DNA from: Melanopsichium pennsylvanicum
Lineage: Eukaryota > Basidiomycota > Ustilaginomycetes > Ustilaginales
Direction of reading: 5' to 3'
DNA: 64,000 nucleotides
Assembly: GCA_900208305.1 (NCBI GenBank)
Contig: OAPG01000004.1
Span: forward strand, 62,001 to 126,000
The notes beneath the pieces were generated by a model, which had not been told where the DNA came from, did no database searches, and saw only the letters and a program-made list of their open reading frames with translations. Positions 19,571 to 30,684 of the stretch are shown piece after piece. Every line of letters begins with the position of its first letter. The stretch's first letter is position 1. The translations under genes were made by a program, and so were the position numbers.

Positions 19571-20343
19571 CTGCAGGAGGAGGAGGTCAAGTCCACGTTT
19601 CGGTGAGGCGCACCGCTCGATCCCAGAGAGTCTCTTCACATGTCCTCAGACGCCTCCTGCATGTTCCAAAGCTAGCGTCCCTTCGCTGCTGTTTGACTTC
19701 TCGGCATACTCCGCTGCCTATGCCCTCTTCATCGGGTACATCAGAGACGCCTCGAAGAAGCACACACAGTCGAACATAAACTGGGCGCTGACGACGGGGT
19801 GCTGCTTTGCGCGCTGTCCGTGACATGACGACACTGCTGACTTGGCGCGAGGACAGCAATCCACAGCGGTGCAGTCGGACCGTCCGAATAAAGTCAAAAT
19901 ATCAGTCCGCACAGCTGATACATTGGTGCATATGGTTCTAGTCAACCTGTCTGTCTTCTGAAATCACATCGGTTGTGTCACGCCTGTGTCTTGCGCCTGT
20001 CCCTGTCAATGTCAATGTGCCTGTCCCTGAATCTGAACGTGGTCCCCCTGCACCCTCGTTACATTCGCGCTGCTCTGAGCTTACCCCTTTGGCAGCTCAT
20101 CCGGAGACCCTCCTACTTACCCTTGAGTAGCTTCGCATCCTCTTACGCTTCTTTCTCTCTGTCCATCATCATCCTCCGACATTGCTGCATCCGCTTCATC
20201 TGGCCCCCTAGCTTCCTCCTTCTCCCTTTGCCTCACTCTTCAGAGGCAATCTCATACCCGACTACTATTCGTAGCTCGAATCACCCTCAACAACGTCTTT
20301 CACCACTGCTGTCAATCCTGTCAGCAGCATCAAGAAAAGCAAA
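19571..20343. other. Gene-poor gap and leader of the DUF89 gene
   Basis: The stretch may hold further decayed 5' parts of the minus-strand membrane protein gene, since frames such as FMFDCVCFFEASLMYPMKRA are open near 19700-19780, but nothing is secure. From about 20000 on it becomes CT-rich and is probably the promoter and 5' UTR of the gene at 20344. Confidence 0.45.
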
Positions 20344-21996
20344 ATGGCCGACCGCAACCACCCCTCCGCGAAGCCCGCCGCCAGGACTGTGCTCAATCTC
20401 GGCAACCTCCCTCCTAAGAAGCAAGGCTTTGGTGCAGCTGCTCAGTATGCCCGTACCCCTTCGCGTGTCGACCCCAACAACCCACCTTGGCCTGCTTACC
20501 GTGGCTACCACGAGTTCTCTTTCGCTCATGTAAGTTTTCACCTCGGATTGAATCAAGTCGCCCAACATCCGCGAGCATCACAACACGTCGATGAAGACCG
20601 CTCGCTGGGAGTGCCGACGCTGACCACTGTCTTTTTCATCCTTCCTCTGTGATGCCGCAATGTGTGCCTCGCCTTGCAGGAAACAATGGGCAAGCGTCTT
20701 CCCACCATTCTGGGCAAGGCCGTCGACGATGTCATTAGGACCCTCAACGAGCAGTATGAAGAAGAGAAGATTGTGGATCTGGCCAAGTGCATCGAACGCA
20801 TGCAGACCCTCATGGACGATTTGCAACAGAACGCCAAGCTCCGCCCAATCATTGACGATGGCGAAGGAGACATTCCTCTCTGGAACAAGGAGATCGCCAA
20901 GTTTTTCCGTGGCAAAGACTTCATGAACGCACCCTGGCTCTTCGCCGAAGCCTACAAGTACCGTCGTCTCCATGAGTGCTTCTCTATCTCCAAGTACTGG
21001 AAAGACTACGACGTCTTCTTCCGCCAAAAGTGCGACACCTTCTCGCGCTCTGGCACTGCCGTCTTTGAGCTCTCGACCCGCTTTGCTGACCCCTTCGCCT
21101 ACGAAGAGGGCGCCAACGAGGATCAAAAGTTGAAGGCACGTGAAATGGTCTTCCACGAGCTCACCCAGGTCTGCCTCTGGGGCAACGCCACGGATCTCTC
21201 GCTTCTTATCAACATGACCGAGGAGGACATCAAAAATCTTCAATCCACCGGCGGTGAACATCTCGCAGCTACGGAGAAGAACATTCTGGGTAACCACCTC
21301 GACCGCCTCTGGAAGCTTGTCTCCAACATGAAGGGCGGAAGGATCGACTTTGTTCTCGACAACGCCGGTTTCGAGTTGTATTGCGATTGCGTTTACGCCG
21401 ACTGGCTCATCCAGTCTGGTATCGCTAACGAGATCCACTTTCACGGAAAGAGGTTCGCCTGGTTTGTTTCGGATGTCACTCGCAAGGACTGGGACTGGCT
21501 GTTGAACAGCATGCTGTACGGCTCTCTCTTCTCGCAAGCCTCAGATGCAGAGGTGCAATCTCTGAAACAGATGGGTCAGAGGTGGAAGGAGTACGAGCGC
21601 AAGGGACAGTGGATCTACGAGCAGCATCCATTCTGGTGCACGGGTTACACGTTCTGGTCCATCTCGCAAGAAGCACCTGATCTTTTCTTGCACCTTGCCG
21701 AAAGTGACTTGGTCATGTTCAAGGGTGATTTGAACCACCGAAAGCTCACCTACGATTGTCAAGCGCCTAGCGATACCCCGTTCGATATGGCGATTGGACC
21801 TCTGGCAAGCGAAGACGGCGCTCCTCCCGTGGCTTCTTTGAGGACGATCAAGTCGGATGTCGTTGTGGGTGTACCTGGTGATGTGTCGGACAAGCTGGAC
21901 AAGGAGGAGCCAGGTTGGAGGATCAGTGGAAAGTACGCCGTCGTGTTGCTGTCCGATGGGTTGCCTGGCAAGCCGGTCAGCTTCAACCAGCAGTGA
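20344..21996 (+). CDS. DUF89/ARMT1-type metal-dependent damage-control phosphatase
   Basis: Two exons, 20344-20529 and 20680-21996, joined across a 150-nt intron (donor CAT|GTAAGT, acceptor TTGCAG). The product is 500 aa. The frame is open into the intron upstream of exon 2, but splicing gives the better N-terminus and the continuous YHEFSFAHETMGKRLPTIL segment. Diagnostic motifs of the DUF89 subfamily with yeast YMR027W and human ARMT1 are present: the LDNAGFEL loop at about residue 289, with the metal-binding Asp and Asn, then FHGKRFAWFVSDV, WDWLLNSM and WCTGYTFWSI. C-terminal LVMFKGDLNHRKL supplies the conserved KGDxNxRK motif. These Mn/Ni/Co-dependent enzymes dephosphorylate harmful sugar phosphates such as fructose-1-phosphate. 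The substrate here is inferred. Confidence 0.9.
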
Positions 21997-22497
21997 ATTG
22001 CGGAGAAGCAATGCACAGACACATGCGCACGCCCTCTGTCCTCTCTCTGACAAGCGTCTTTTGCACACGCGCAACACAACTGCCGATCCCCAAACCCGAG
22101 GGTTATTGAGAAAGCAATTGATACGCTGTCAGAAAGACAACCAAGAAAGCTAAGAGCAGCCACCGTGACCACAGCCACAATCCATCTACTCGTATTATTT
22201 CATGCACAAACTCTTTAGAACAAAATCGGACTCACCACGGAATGTTGGAATGTCTCCCGCAGAAGATGTCATTGCATACAATTTCTACAGCCTTGTCCCT
22301 CCGCTTGCATAAAATCCGACATATCCGATGATCAGCCGCGCCATCATTCGCATGAATTTAAAGAGAAATGAAAGACCGATATCAGCGATGTCGTTCGGCA
22401 ATTGAGACTGTGGGAAAGATGAAAGTCAAGCCTGAAGGCTTGATAGAGGGTTTTGGTCGATACATGCTTCGCCGCAATACGAATGGATCAGTGTGAT
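21997..22497. other. Intergenic gap
   Basis: 3' region of the DUF89 gene and the left border of the accessory island. No gene is recognised. Confidence 0.55.
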
Positions 22498-23215
22498 TTA
22501 ATTGGAGATTCGAGAGACCAGGGAAACACGCATTGCTTCAATCGAGAGATTGCTTTTAGCTGTGTTCAGTACAAGCCCTGCCACGGCATCCCAGATGTAG
22601 TGACAAGTGGCTTTGAGTGGGTCCATTTTCACAGCAGACACCAAAGGCGTGTGAAACTTGAAGCAATCGGCGTCGCTATAGGTAATCACCGAAATACCTT
22701 TGCGAAATGGACTGCTGCAATGTTCCCAATTCGGCCTCGTCGCGGTTTGCACAGTGAAAAGCACCATATTCATTTTCGGCATCCAGGTTGCAGAAATACG
22801 ACGTTGTATGAGGGAGAGCATGCTTTTTACAAGCCAACTCGGCGTGGCGGTTCGCACGAACTGCGGTAACTTCCGACCTCACGAAGCTCGCTCATCTTGT
22901 CCGTCGCCACTTTGCACAGTGGGGCAAAAAGCACTGCGACATCTCCTTTTTGACGGCCTCTCCGCTCCCACGCTCAATTCGATCTTTTTTTTGGCAAGCT
23001 GTACGGTTTGCTGGAGTATATCGTAATTGAGCTTACCGGCAATTGGACGGAAGTTGATGGTGGCAACGAAAAGCTTGGGGCTAGTGTCTGGGTGAAAATC
23101 GAAAAAGCATTGTGGCGAAGATCACCTCCGTGATTTGCGGGTGGGAGATGAGCTCGCTAGTCAATTCACGCTCGAGGATCTACAGTATTGAAGCTGAAGA
23201 TGGATCCAACCCCAT
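22498..23215 (-). pseudogene. Broken gene of unknown family beside the secreted-protein array
   Basis: Minus-strand remnants of one protein can be followed by frame-hopping. The 5' side (23200-22870) reads TSELISH, then after a one-base shift in the TTTTTC run DFHPDTSPKLFVATINFRP and KLNYDILQQTVQLAKKKIEL. The 3' side (22498-22800) reads KGISVITYSDADCFKFHTPL and CHYIWDAVAGLVL up to a stop. The 5' part is clearly similar to 24500-24757, where the paralogous peptide DFHPDISTKLFVATIDFRP appears. The similarity keeps reading-frame sense, so this is former coding sequence. At least two frameshifts and an internal stop make it non-functional as read. No known family is recognised. Confidence 0.5.
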
Positions 23216-24440
23216 TTCAGATCGAGCATTGGATTGCTGTACAGTAAGCTGTGCGGCAGTGTGAGTTACTGAAACCTTTTGACCTCAAAGATTCTAGCGC
23301 TGAATCCCAATTTTTGAGCACCGAACTGATAACATTAAAAACCCTGATGCCAACGCTTCCATTCAGCTCGTCATCACATCTCACCTCCTCACGTATCTTC
23401 TCCTTAGTCTCCCAAAAGCTAGACAAGCATGATGAAGCTCTTCACCCTCTTTGTAGCAATGTTATGGCTTATGTCAGAAGTAAGCTACGCGATACCTGAA
23501 ATGATGCCTGTTGCCGAGATGGGTAATTTTCCAGATGCCCGTCGACTCTGGCATACGGTCACAATCACGGAGAGGTTCCCCGGACACGGGCACGATGTCA
23601 ACATGGATGTTGGCGTGACACCTGAGTGGAAGGACTTCCTGGCTTATTCTGGTCAAAGCAAGCTAGGAGACGCTCTCCAGTAAGTGACATCACTATAGTT
23701 TTGCGTTCAAATGATGGACATACAAGATTGACGGTCGATCTCACTCCATGATTTTATTAGCGCCTTGAGGAATTATTATATGCAAGACCTGGTGCAGCAA
23801 AGGTGAAGTATAAGACGTTGCATGCGATTTTATTTTTTTGCAGACAGATCAAATAGGTTTGTAATTTGTGCTAACGTCTTGCATGCATTGTTGATGGATT
23901 CATTTTGCTTGCTTAGAGTGAGGATGGGACCTCGAGCTCAACTTCGGATTGCAAATGAAGCTGATCAACAGCTTAGAGCAGTGGAAATAAGGTAAGATCG
24001 TAACGGTCAGAAAGATATGGATGTGCCTTTACGTTCAATTTCTTGATTGACGCTCTCTTTGATTTGAAACAGGTTCCGAGATTTTCTGTTATACCGCAAT
24101 GCTGTCTTGCAACTGCAAGAGCCAAAAGACCAGTACATTGCTCGTCATATAGTGAACGCTTACGTCCTTCAGCGTGACTCAGATATGCAACGAGCCCGGA
24201 ACAGGGGGATGCTGCGGGCCGCAGCAGCAGCAAGGGCAGGAGTCAGGGTTCCTGTCAATGTCGAGCGTGAGAACGTGGAGGAGCCTAGTGTCAACGGTCC
24301 ACGGGGTTCACCCGCGGCTAGCGAAAGGTCGGTCAATTCATACTGGCCGAGAATCTTATAACCAAGTCATTGAAAAGCAAGTCGAATCGAAATAGTATGT
24401 ATTGAACAGCAATGTGCATAGCCAATCACAAGCTGGTTAT
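22970..24440. repeat. Tandem duplication unit, copy 1
   Basis: This segment matches 24490-26000 along its length. The shared parts are the fragment of the minus-strand broken gene, a ~120-bp stretch containing GGATCCAACCCCATTTCA, the promoter, the four-exon secreted-protein gene with its introns, and the 3' flank (GCAAGTCGAATCGAAATAG). Exons and flanks are diverged, so the duplication is old. Borders are approximate because they were placed by eye. Confidence 0.8.
23429..24361 (+). CDS. Secreted cysteine-free protein, candidate effector, copy 1
   Basis: Four exons: 23429-23679, 23761-23802, 23917-23991 and 24073-24361. All introns have GT...AG ends and phase 2, giving 218 aa. Residues 1-21 are a signal peptide (MMKLFTLFVAMLWLMSEVSYA). 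The mature protein has no cysteine. Blocks shared with the neighbour at 24964 are RFPGHGHxxNxxxGVTPEWKDF, a helix starting RFRDFLLYR, DQYIARHIVNAYV, an Ala/Arg-rich helix and a C-terminal VNGPRGSP...SYW. Exons 2 and 3 (42 and 75 nt) are multiples of three, so each could be skipped without frame loss. No known domain is seen. Small size, secretion and tandem duplication fit a smut effector, which is an inference. The exon model is supported by the same structure in the paralogue. Confidence 0.75.
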
Positions 24441-24499
24441 TAAGCAATGGGCCGAATTGCACCACGATATCTCATTGTTGTTCACCCCACCGCTCCCAC

Positions 24500-24757
24500 G
24501 CCCAATATGGTCTTTTTGGCAAACTGTCCGGCATACTGTTCCGAAGTTTGTGATAATTGAGCTTACCGGCAGATTGGACGGAAATCGATGGTTGCAACGA
24601 AAAGCTTGGTGCTGATATCTGGATGAAAGTCGATAACAATGTAGCGAAGATCGATGTCCCCACTGTGATTGGCCGGTGGGAGATGAGCTCGCTAGTCATG
24701 TCATGCTTGAGAAGCTGTTGAAGCTCAAGATGGATCCAACCCCATTTCATATCGAGC
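24500..24757 (-). pseudogene. Duplicated 5' fragment of the broken unknown gene
   Basis: Minus-strand fragment homologous to the 5' part of the pseudogene at 22498-23215. It reads MKWGWIHLELQQLL and TSELISH in one frame and DFHPDISTKLFVATIDFRP in another, then a stop where copy 1 reads RPIAGKLNY. A one-base insertion (ATCTGCC against ATTGCC) explains that stop. The 3' half of the gene is absent here, because the duplicated unit begins inside it. Confidence 0.55.
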
Positions 24758-24963
24758 ATTGGATTGCTGTACAGTAAGCCGTGCGGCAGTGTGAGTTACC
24801 GAAAGCTGTGTGGCCTCAAAGATTCTAGCGGTGAAGTCCGATTCTCGAGCGCCGAACTGATAATACAAAAGTCCTAGTCCCATTGCTTCCATTCAGCTTG
24901 AAATCTCATCTCGCCTCCTCGACATCATATCTTCACCTTTCGTTTCCCGAAAGCTAAACAAGC

Positions 24964-25894
24964 ATGATGAAGCTTTTCACCCTCTTTGCAGGAATCTTGT
25001 GGCTTATGTCGGGGGTGAGCTACGCGCTGCCTGGGCCTGTTGCCGACATGAACCACGTCCCAGGTGGCAGTCAGCTCTGGAATATGGTCACAAACATGAG
25101 GCGCTTTCCCGGACACAGGCACGCCAACAACGTAAATGATGGCGTGACAGCCGAGTGGAAGGACTATCTGACACGATTTGCTGATGTCGACATCCACTCA
25201 GCTTTCCCGTGAGTGATATCATTTCAAGTTTGCTTTCAAAAGGACATAGAAAATTGACGGTCGATCTCACTCATCCTTTATTGAGATTTTAGCCACCTGC
25301 AGCAAGCGTAAGTACAAGATGCTACATGCGAATCTGGTTTAGCAGACAGATCAGATAGATTTATATTTGTGCTAACATCTTGCATGCGTTGTTGATGGAT
25401 TCTTTTGCTTGTTCACAATCAGTTTGCAAGCTGGCGGGCTCTCTGAAGATCAAGCCAGTGTTTGGGCTGGACAAACGGGTGAAAGGTAGGTCAGAAAGAT
25501 TCTGATGTGCCATCATGTGATTTCTTGATTGACGCTCTCCTTGATTTGAAACAGGTTCGTAGATTTTCTGCATCACCGCAGGCCCAATGATGTCTTGGCA
25601 GTGGCAGAGGAGAAAGACCAGTGGCTTGCTCGTCATCTAGTGAATACCTACATCAACCGACGTTACGCAGACATGCAGCATGCCCAGAATTTGGAAATGC
25701 GGCAGGCGGTAGCAGCCGCAAGGGCAGCTCGAAGGGCAGCAGAAAGGGCAGGAGTAAGGGCAGCAGGAGGGGTAGCACTTAGGTTTCGTGTCGGAGACGC
25801 ACGTCAGAACGCGGAGGAGCTTAGTGTTAACGGTCCACCGAGGTCACCCTCGTCTACTTCGGACGACGAGGGGACAGCCAGTTCATACTGGTAA
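24964..25894 (+). CDS. Secreted cysteine-free protein, candidate effector, copy 2
   Basis: Four exons: 24964-25208, 25293-25307, 25423-25485 and 25555-25894. All introns are phase 2, giving 220 aa. The signal peptide (MMKLFTLFAGILWLMSGVSYA) nearly matches copy 1. Shared blocks are RFPGHRHANNVNDGVTAEWK, RFVDFLHHR, DQWLARHLVNTY, a longer Ala/Arg-rich helix (ARAARRAAERAGVRAAGG) and the C-terminal VNGPPRSPS...SYW ending. Exon 2 is a 15-nt microexon, against 42 nt in copy 1; it is bounded by a TTTTAG acceptor and a GTAAGT donor. No cysteines are present in the whole protein. The function is unknown. Secretion and recent paralogy suggest an effector-type role, as inferred for copy 1. Confidence 0.75.
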
Positions 25895-26064
25895 CCACCG
25901 AAAATCTTATGACCAACCAAGTCATTGTAGAGCAAGTCGAATCGAAATAGTATGTATTGAACATCCATGTGCAAAGCTAATCACAAGCTAGGTATGAAGG
26001 TATTGCATAAGAGTGTATGAACAAATGTTGGGTATATGAGCATCGTTGCGTGAACGAGAGTGAA

Positions 26065-26523
26065 TCACCATTTGCGGGTGATGGTAAGGTCGACTAAGAG
26101 ATTGATGAGGATGTAGATGATGATACCGTGCAGCAATGCCGAAAAGAAGCGAGGTTTTGCTCTACGAACTACCGGTGTTTGCATGGTTGCGGGCGTAGGC
26201 AGAAGAGCTTGACTTTGATCTGCAAGAGCGTGGAGCTGAGGATGCGGCAAGTGGCTCTGGAAGTGAGAAGCTGGTACGATGATGATTCGTGCGGTACCAT
26301 GGGGTGTGTATGGAGAGCATCCATACGTAGGTGGGCGTTGCGCATGAGGAGGCTGTGGAGATGCAGTGGAGTTGGAAGCGTCAGTGCCAGGCCCGTTGGC
26401 TGCGCCTTGGCGTAGGGCGGTTTCGTACGATGGGACGGGCTCGTCCGAGTATGGAGATTGGCCGTCGTCGCCATGTACGACATTCTTTGGCATCGCGGCC
26501 GTTGATTTGAAGTTGTTCGACAT
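26065..26523 (-). CDS. Small Pro-rich protein with C-terminal membrane anchor, unknown function
   Basis: 152 aa from the ATG at 26523 (MSNNFKSTAAMPK), which has a good context (ACCACC before ATG). The open frame further upstream has no ATG. The middle is rich in Pro, Ser and His, with a possible SYETAL sorting-type motif after EPVPS. The C-terminus is basic then hydrophobic (VRRAKPRFFSALLHGIIIYILINLLVDLTITRKW), so it looks tail-anchored with the N-terminus in the cytosol. No known family is recognised. It lies next to the secreted-protein island, and could be a lineage-specific gene. Confidence 0.55.
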   Translation of the reverse strand: MSNNFKSTAAMPKNVVHGDDGQSPYSDEPVPSYETALRQGAANGPGTDASNSTASPQPPHAQRPPTYGCSPYTPHGTARIIIVPASHFQSHLPHPQLHALADQSQALLPTPATMQTPVVRRAKPRFFSALLHGIIIYILINLLVDLTITRKW

Positions 26524-27771
26524 GGTGGTTGAATGTTGTTTTTTGTTATAGATGGTGGCTGCGGTGTTGTTAGTTGTGGCGTGTTTACAGAATGAAGCGT
26601 TGTCGTCATGAAGATGCAGGCCCACCTATTTTCGTAGTACGTTTGAAACGAAACCTTCGCGCTACTAGCGTCGACCTGCTAGGAAATGAACCGCCGAATT
26701 TGAGCTTGGCGAGCCTTTGACCCTCGCAACGATGAGGTTCACCGTGAGTGTCGACGTTGTGTGTTGTGACCGCTGCCACAGTTGGTCTGGCGATATGGGC
26801 AGCGATTTAGAGGCAGGGAAGGGGGGGGGGGGGGGGGGAGAATGGAAAACGCCTTGAATGTCACACGGGGAGTGACGGGCAAAGACGAGGGGTTAAACCG
26901 AGCAGAGGAGGCTGCGGCGACCAGTGAAGGGGTCGAAGCGCTAAAAGCAGCAACGAGGGTGGGGGGAGCACGACGGAAGAGCTCGACGTCGGCAGGAGAG
27001 ATGCGCTCAAGCCAGGGGTGGCGAGCAGAGCGAAGACCAAGAGGCGGAAGGTCAACAATTGACCACGAATCTTTAGGCCAAAAGCCCAGTCTTGAGGGCG
27101 CTGACTAGTGTGCTGAGCACAGGAAAGAACCGTGCTGAGGCGAAAGTCAGCCGACAAGGAGGGGTGGGGGCTTGTGACAATGTCGCAGAGGTCAGTCGGT
27201 TGATGTGATGGTGTGCAGTGCTGTATGTGCAACTGCGGGTTTTCAGGAGGTCGGAAAAGCGAGACCGTTGTTGAGGAGGTCGGAAAGGAGAACAAGACGT
27301 GCGACCGAGTCGCTGAGATTGGAGGAGGTGTTGCCGAGCAGCGCGTACAGCTACGTTGCTTTGAGGAGAGTCTGATATTTATGAGGCTGTTGGCGAGGAT
27401 GGTGACAGAAATGCTGGAATCGTGCGGTCACGATCAGCAGAGAGAGAAGTGTTGGTCGAGACGGAAGGAGCGATTGCGGCGATTGCAGCGCTCAGTCGTA
27501 ACTCCAGCTCTTTTTTCCCGCACGAGTGAAACTAGCGCACGTACCAAGCGCTCACCAACCTTCACGATCCACCCAAGTGATGATGCACTTAGGTTACCCC
27601 ACTTGGTTTGTACGTTTTGCGTCATCGTGTCATCGTGTCATGATGATGATGATGATGATGGTTGTGGCACCTGAAATTAGGCGTTGTGATTTGAGTAATA
27701 TACAAAAATGGATTGGACGAATTCTCTCGCCGGCTAATGAATTGAGCAAGTGGTGTGTCGTGATGCGCTCA
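26524..27771. other. Gene-poor stretch with G homopolymer
   Basis: About 1.2 kb between the small membrane protein (its 5' side) and the 3' end of MRD1. It contains an ~18-nt G run near 26821-26838, purine-rich sequence and a (GAT)n patch near 27640-27660. ORFs of up to 153 codons occur on both strands but look random. Confidence 0.55.
26821..26838. repeat. Poly-G run
   Basis: About 18 consecutive G on the plus strand, directly seen, preceded by GGCAGGGAA. Such runs can form G-quadruplexes and are prone to sequencing length error. Confidence 0.85.
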
Positions 27772-30684
27772 TTAATCTTGGTCTTGTACATCGTCGTCTA
27801 AAATTCTAGCTTTTTGTGCGGCGTTGACGATTTGTTGGTTGTTGAGTTTGATTTTTTGCTTTTTATCTGATCTTTGTTGTTGTTGTTGATCTTGGGAAAC
27901 GAAAGAGGATCTAGTCTTCATTCTTTGTAGTTGCACTTCTTCCTGTGTTGTGTTTGTAGATTTGGACCATTGTAGGATTAAATGACGACCTAGGAGATGG
28001 GTATGTCTAAGAGCTTCGAAAGCGGTTTGAGCTTCCCTAACCGTTGTGTATTCGACAAATCCAAACCCACGTGTGGAATTGTCAAATTTTTTAGGGAGTC
28101 GGACCGATTTAAGCTGACCTTGAGATCCAAACAAATCTCGAATGTCCTTCTTTGTCACTTCAAACGGCAAATTCTTAATAAGAATCTTAGTAGTTCCATC
28201 CCCATTAGGGGAAGAAGAAGTTGTGGTGGTCGAGGTCTCGGCATTTCGTCGTGCAAAACTAACCACCAAAGTATGCCCGTCCAAAACCTTTCCATCCATC
28301 ACCTTTTGTGCAGTTTTAGCCCCTTCAACACTCTTGAACCCAACAAATCCATACCCCATACTCAACCTCGCACCACCAGCACCACCTACTCGACGCGAAT
28401 CAGGTTTGGTCTGAATCCGTGCAAAAGCATAGTCCGACAATCCATGAAACGCCGTAGCAAGACGTTGGTCCGTCGTGCTGAACGAAAGGTTTTTAACGTA
28501 AAGTGTGGCTCCATTCACAACGTCGTCTTCCGTGTTGTTGTCGTTGGAGATACCAGACCTGGGATTGGCCGCAGTGTCGATGCTTTTGCCAACGATCGGA
28601 GCTTGAGAAATCTTCTTCTCTCCCGAAGTGGTAGGATCGAGTAAACCCACAGGGGCTCTTTCGAGATAAAGGATTCCACCTTTGAACTTTTTATACGCAA
28701 TCGCACGAAAAGCAAGCCTTGCTTCGGCAACCACAGGCATTTCCACCACAGCAATGGTGCCCGAAGGCGGAATGAGCACTTTATCCACCTCGCCGTGATC
28801 GGCAAACAGCGTTTGGATCTCCTCGACCGAAGTGCCATAAGGAATGTTCTTGACAAGAATGGTGGTATCGGAGCGTTCAGGTCTCTTTCCGTTCAAGACG
28901 TCCACATTAATGCCTTCTTGCGCAAAAAACTCCTTGGTCTCCAGAATGATTCTGGTCTCCGCCAAAGCCAATCGCACGGCTGCATTATCGGGTCCACCAT
29001 CGGCGCCAGGGTTCAGAATGTCGGATTTCGAAACGCCCAGACGATCTGCAATGGAAGAAGCAACGGCGTCAGAAGACATGTACAGCATGGACCAGTTGAA
29101 ATCTTTGCCTGCGTCCTGTTTCTTTGCTTCGGCGCGGGCTTGCTTGAGCGTGGCGTTCTTCTTGGTTTCAGTGTCGGCAGGCGCATCTTTGTTGACTGCG
29201 GGGAGGAGATGGATGAGACGACCTTGGAAGGTGGAGCCGTCTTTGGCGCGATATGCGGCAAGGGCGTGTGCCGGATCGGAGAAGGTTACGAATGCAAGTC
29301 CTTTTGACGCTTTGGTCTGCTTGTCGAGTGGGATGTGGACCTGTACGAGCCGATACGTGGTCAAGAACAGAAGAGGGGTGTTAGTGGGTCGAGACTTTGA
29401 CGACCGAGAAGCTGTTTTCGAAAGGAGAAGCCAATTGATACGACGGCAACGACAACAACAACGAAGACGACAGAGTGCGACTTGTTTTGAAAGATCAGAT
29501 ATGAATTCATTTTACTATCTAGATTCCAGTAGGTTATCAGCACCGCCTATTGGCTCTGCTGTCCCTATACAAAAGTATCATCATGTCAAACAAGCCTTGT
29601 TTATCGTCGTTGTTGTTACCATCAACGTGTTGCCCTCACCCTTTTTTTGAGTGGCGAGGCTTACCTGTTTGACAGTGCCAAAGCTCTCAAAAAAGCTTTG
29701 AATCTCATGGTCGGTGGCAGCGAAAGGGAGGTTGCGAATGAACAATCGACCGCCGTCCATGATCTGGTCGACGATCTTTTGGTCCTTCTGGAATGCCTCG
29801 TCTGCTTTTTGGCGCTGCTCTGCTTGTCTGCGCTCAAACTTTTCGTCGTTCACTTGCTCTTGATCGGAATCGGAATCGGAATCGGACACGTCCACCTTGT
29901 CAACCTTCTCATCGTCAGATTGCTCAAACTGAGGAGCGGACGAGTCTTGATCAAAGGTATCGAGGTCGGTTCCGACCTTGTGCTTCATGCGAAGACGCAT
30001 GTACTCATCGTCGGTAAGCCCGACATCGTTTGCTGTGGCATCTGGCTCTGGGTCCGATTCTTGTTGCTCGTCCTTGCTCTGGGCAGCTGATGCCTCCGCC
30101 ACCGCTGCGGCAGCTGCGGCCTTTTTGTGCTCCTTCTTGGCAGCCTTCTTTTCGATAGCCTGCACGCCAGCAGTGATATCGTCCATGGTCTGTTGTGGTA
30201 GCGCATCTTCATTCTGCCATGCTTTACGCTTTGCTTTTGGCTGCATGACCGACAGAAACTCTTCAAACGAGATAGCAGCGCCCTTCTTGGAGCTTTTCTT
30301 GCCACGTGCTTCGTCTTTGAAGTCAGCCGCCTTCTCAGCTTTTCGTTTTTTCCCATCGCTGGTGGAAGCGTTTGCGTCTTGAACCACATCGGCATTTCGC
30401 TTGTTCCTGCGCTCCTCGCGCTGCTTTGTGAGCTCCTCGTCACCGATTTTCTTGGCGAATTCGATTGTGATGCGAGCAGTGTCGATGAAGGTGCGATTGA
30501 AGTAATCGAGTGCTTTCTGTGCTTCCTCATCGGATCGATAGCCGACGAAACCGAATTTACGGGAGGTGCCATCGGGGCGGCGCATGAGCTTGACATCGGT
30601 AACGGCACCTTTCCGTGAGAAGTGCTCGCGAAGCCTTGCATCTGTGAGGTACGAGGGCAAGCCTCGGACGATGAGACGCGACAT
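27772..30684 (-). CDS. MRD1: Multiple RNA-binding domain protein MRD1 (RBM19)
   Basis: Two exons, 29665-30684 and 27772-29340, joined across a 324-nt intron (donor CAG|GTAAGC, acceptor GTACAG|GTCC). The intron splits RRM2 so that FGTVKQ joins VHIPLDKQTKASKGLAFVTF. The product is 862 aa. It has five RRMs: RRM1 at the very N-terminus (LIVRGLPSYLT, RKFGFVGYRS), RRM2 across the splice site, a divergent RRM3 (ILVKNIPYGTS), RRM4 (TLYVKNLSFST, GYGFVGFKS) and RRM5 (KILIKNLPFEV, RGFGFVEYTT). A long acidic and basic linker lies between RRM1 and RRM2. MRD1 binds the 35S pre-rRNA and is needed for the early cleavages that release the 40S precursor in the nucleolus. The five-RRM order identifies it. The intron of 324 nt is longer than its neighbours. 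Confidence 0.92.

Larger units (their letters stand above)
24490..26000. repeat. Tandem duplication unit, copy 2
   Basis: Second copy of the unit described for 22970-24440, in the same orientation and almost directly adjoining. It starts inside the broken minus-strand gene fragment and ends just past the second secreted-protein gene. Confidence 0.8.

Noticed and set aside
27213..27674. 153-codon plus-strand ORF next to MRD1
   Set aside because: Ends in a GAT repeat (poly-Asp) and lacks protein-like pattern; overlaps a minus-strand ORF of equal quality.
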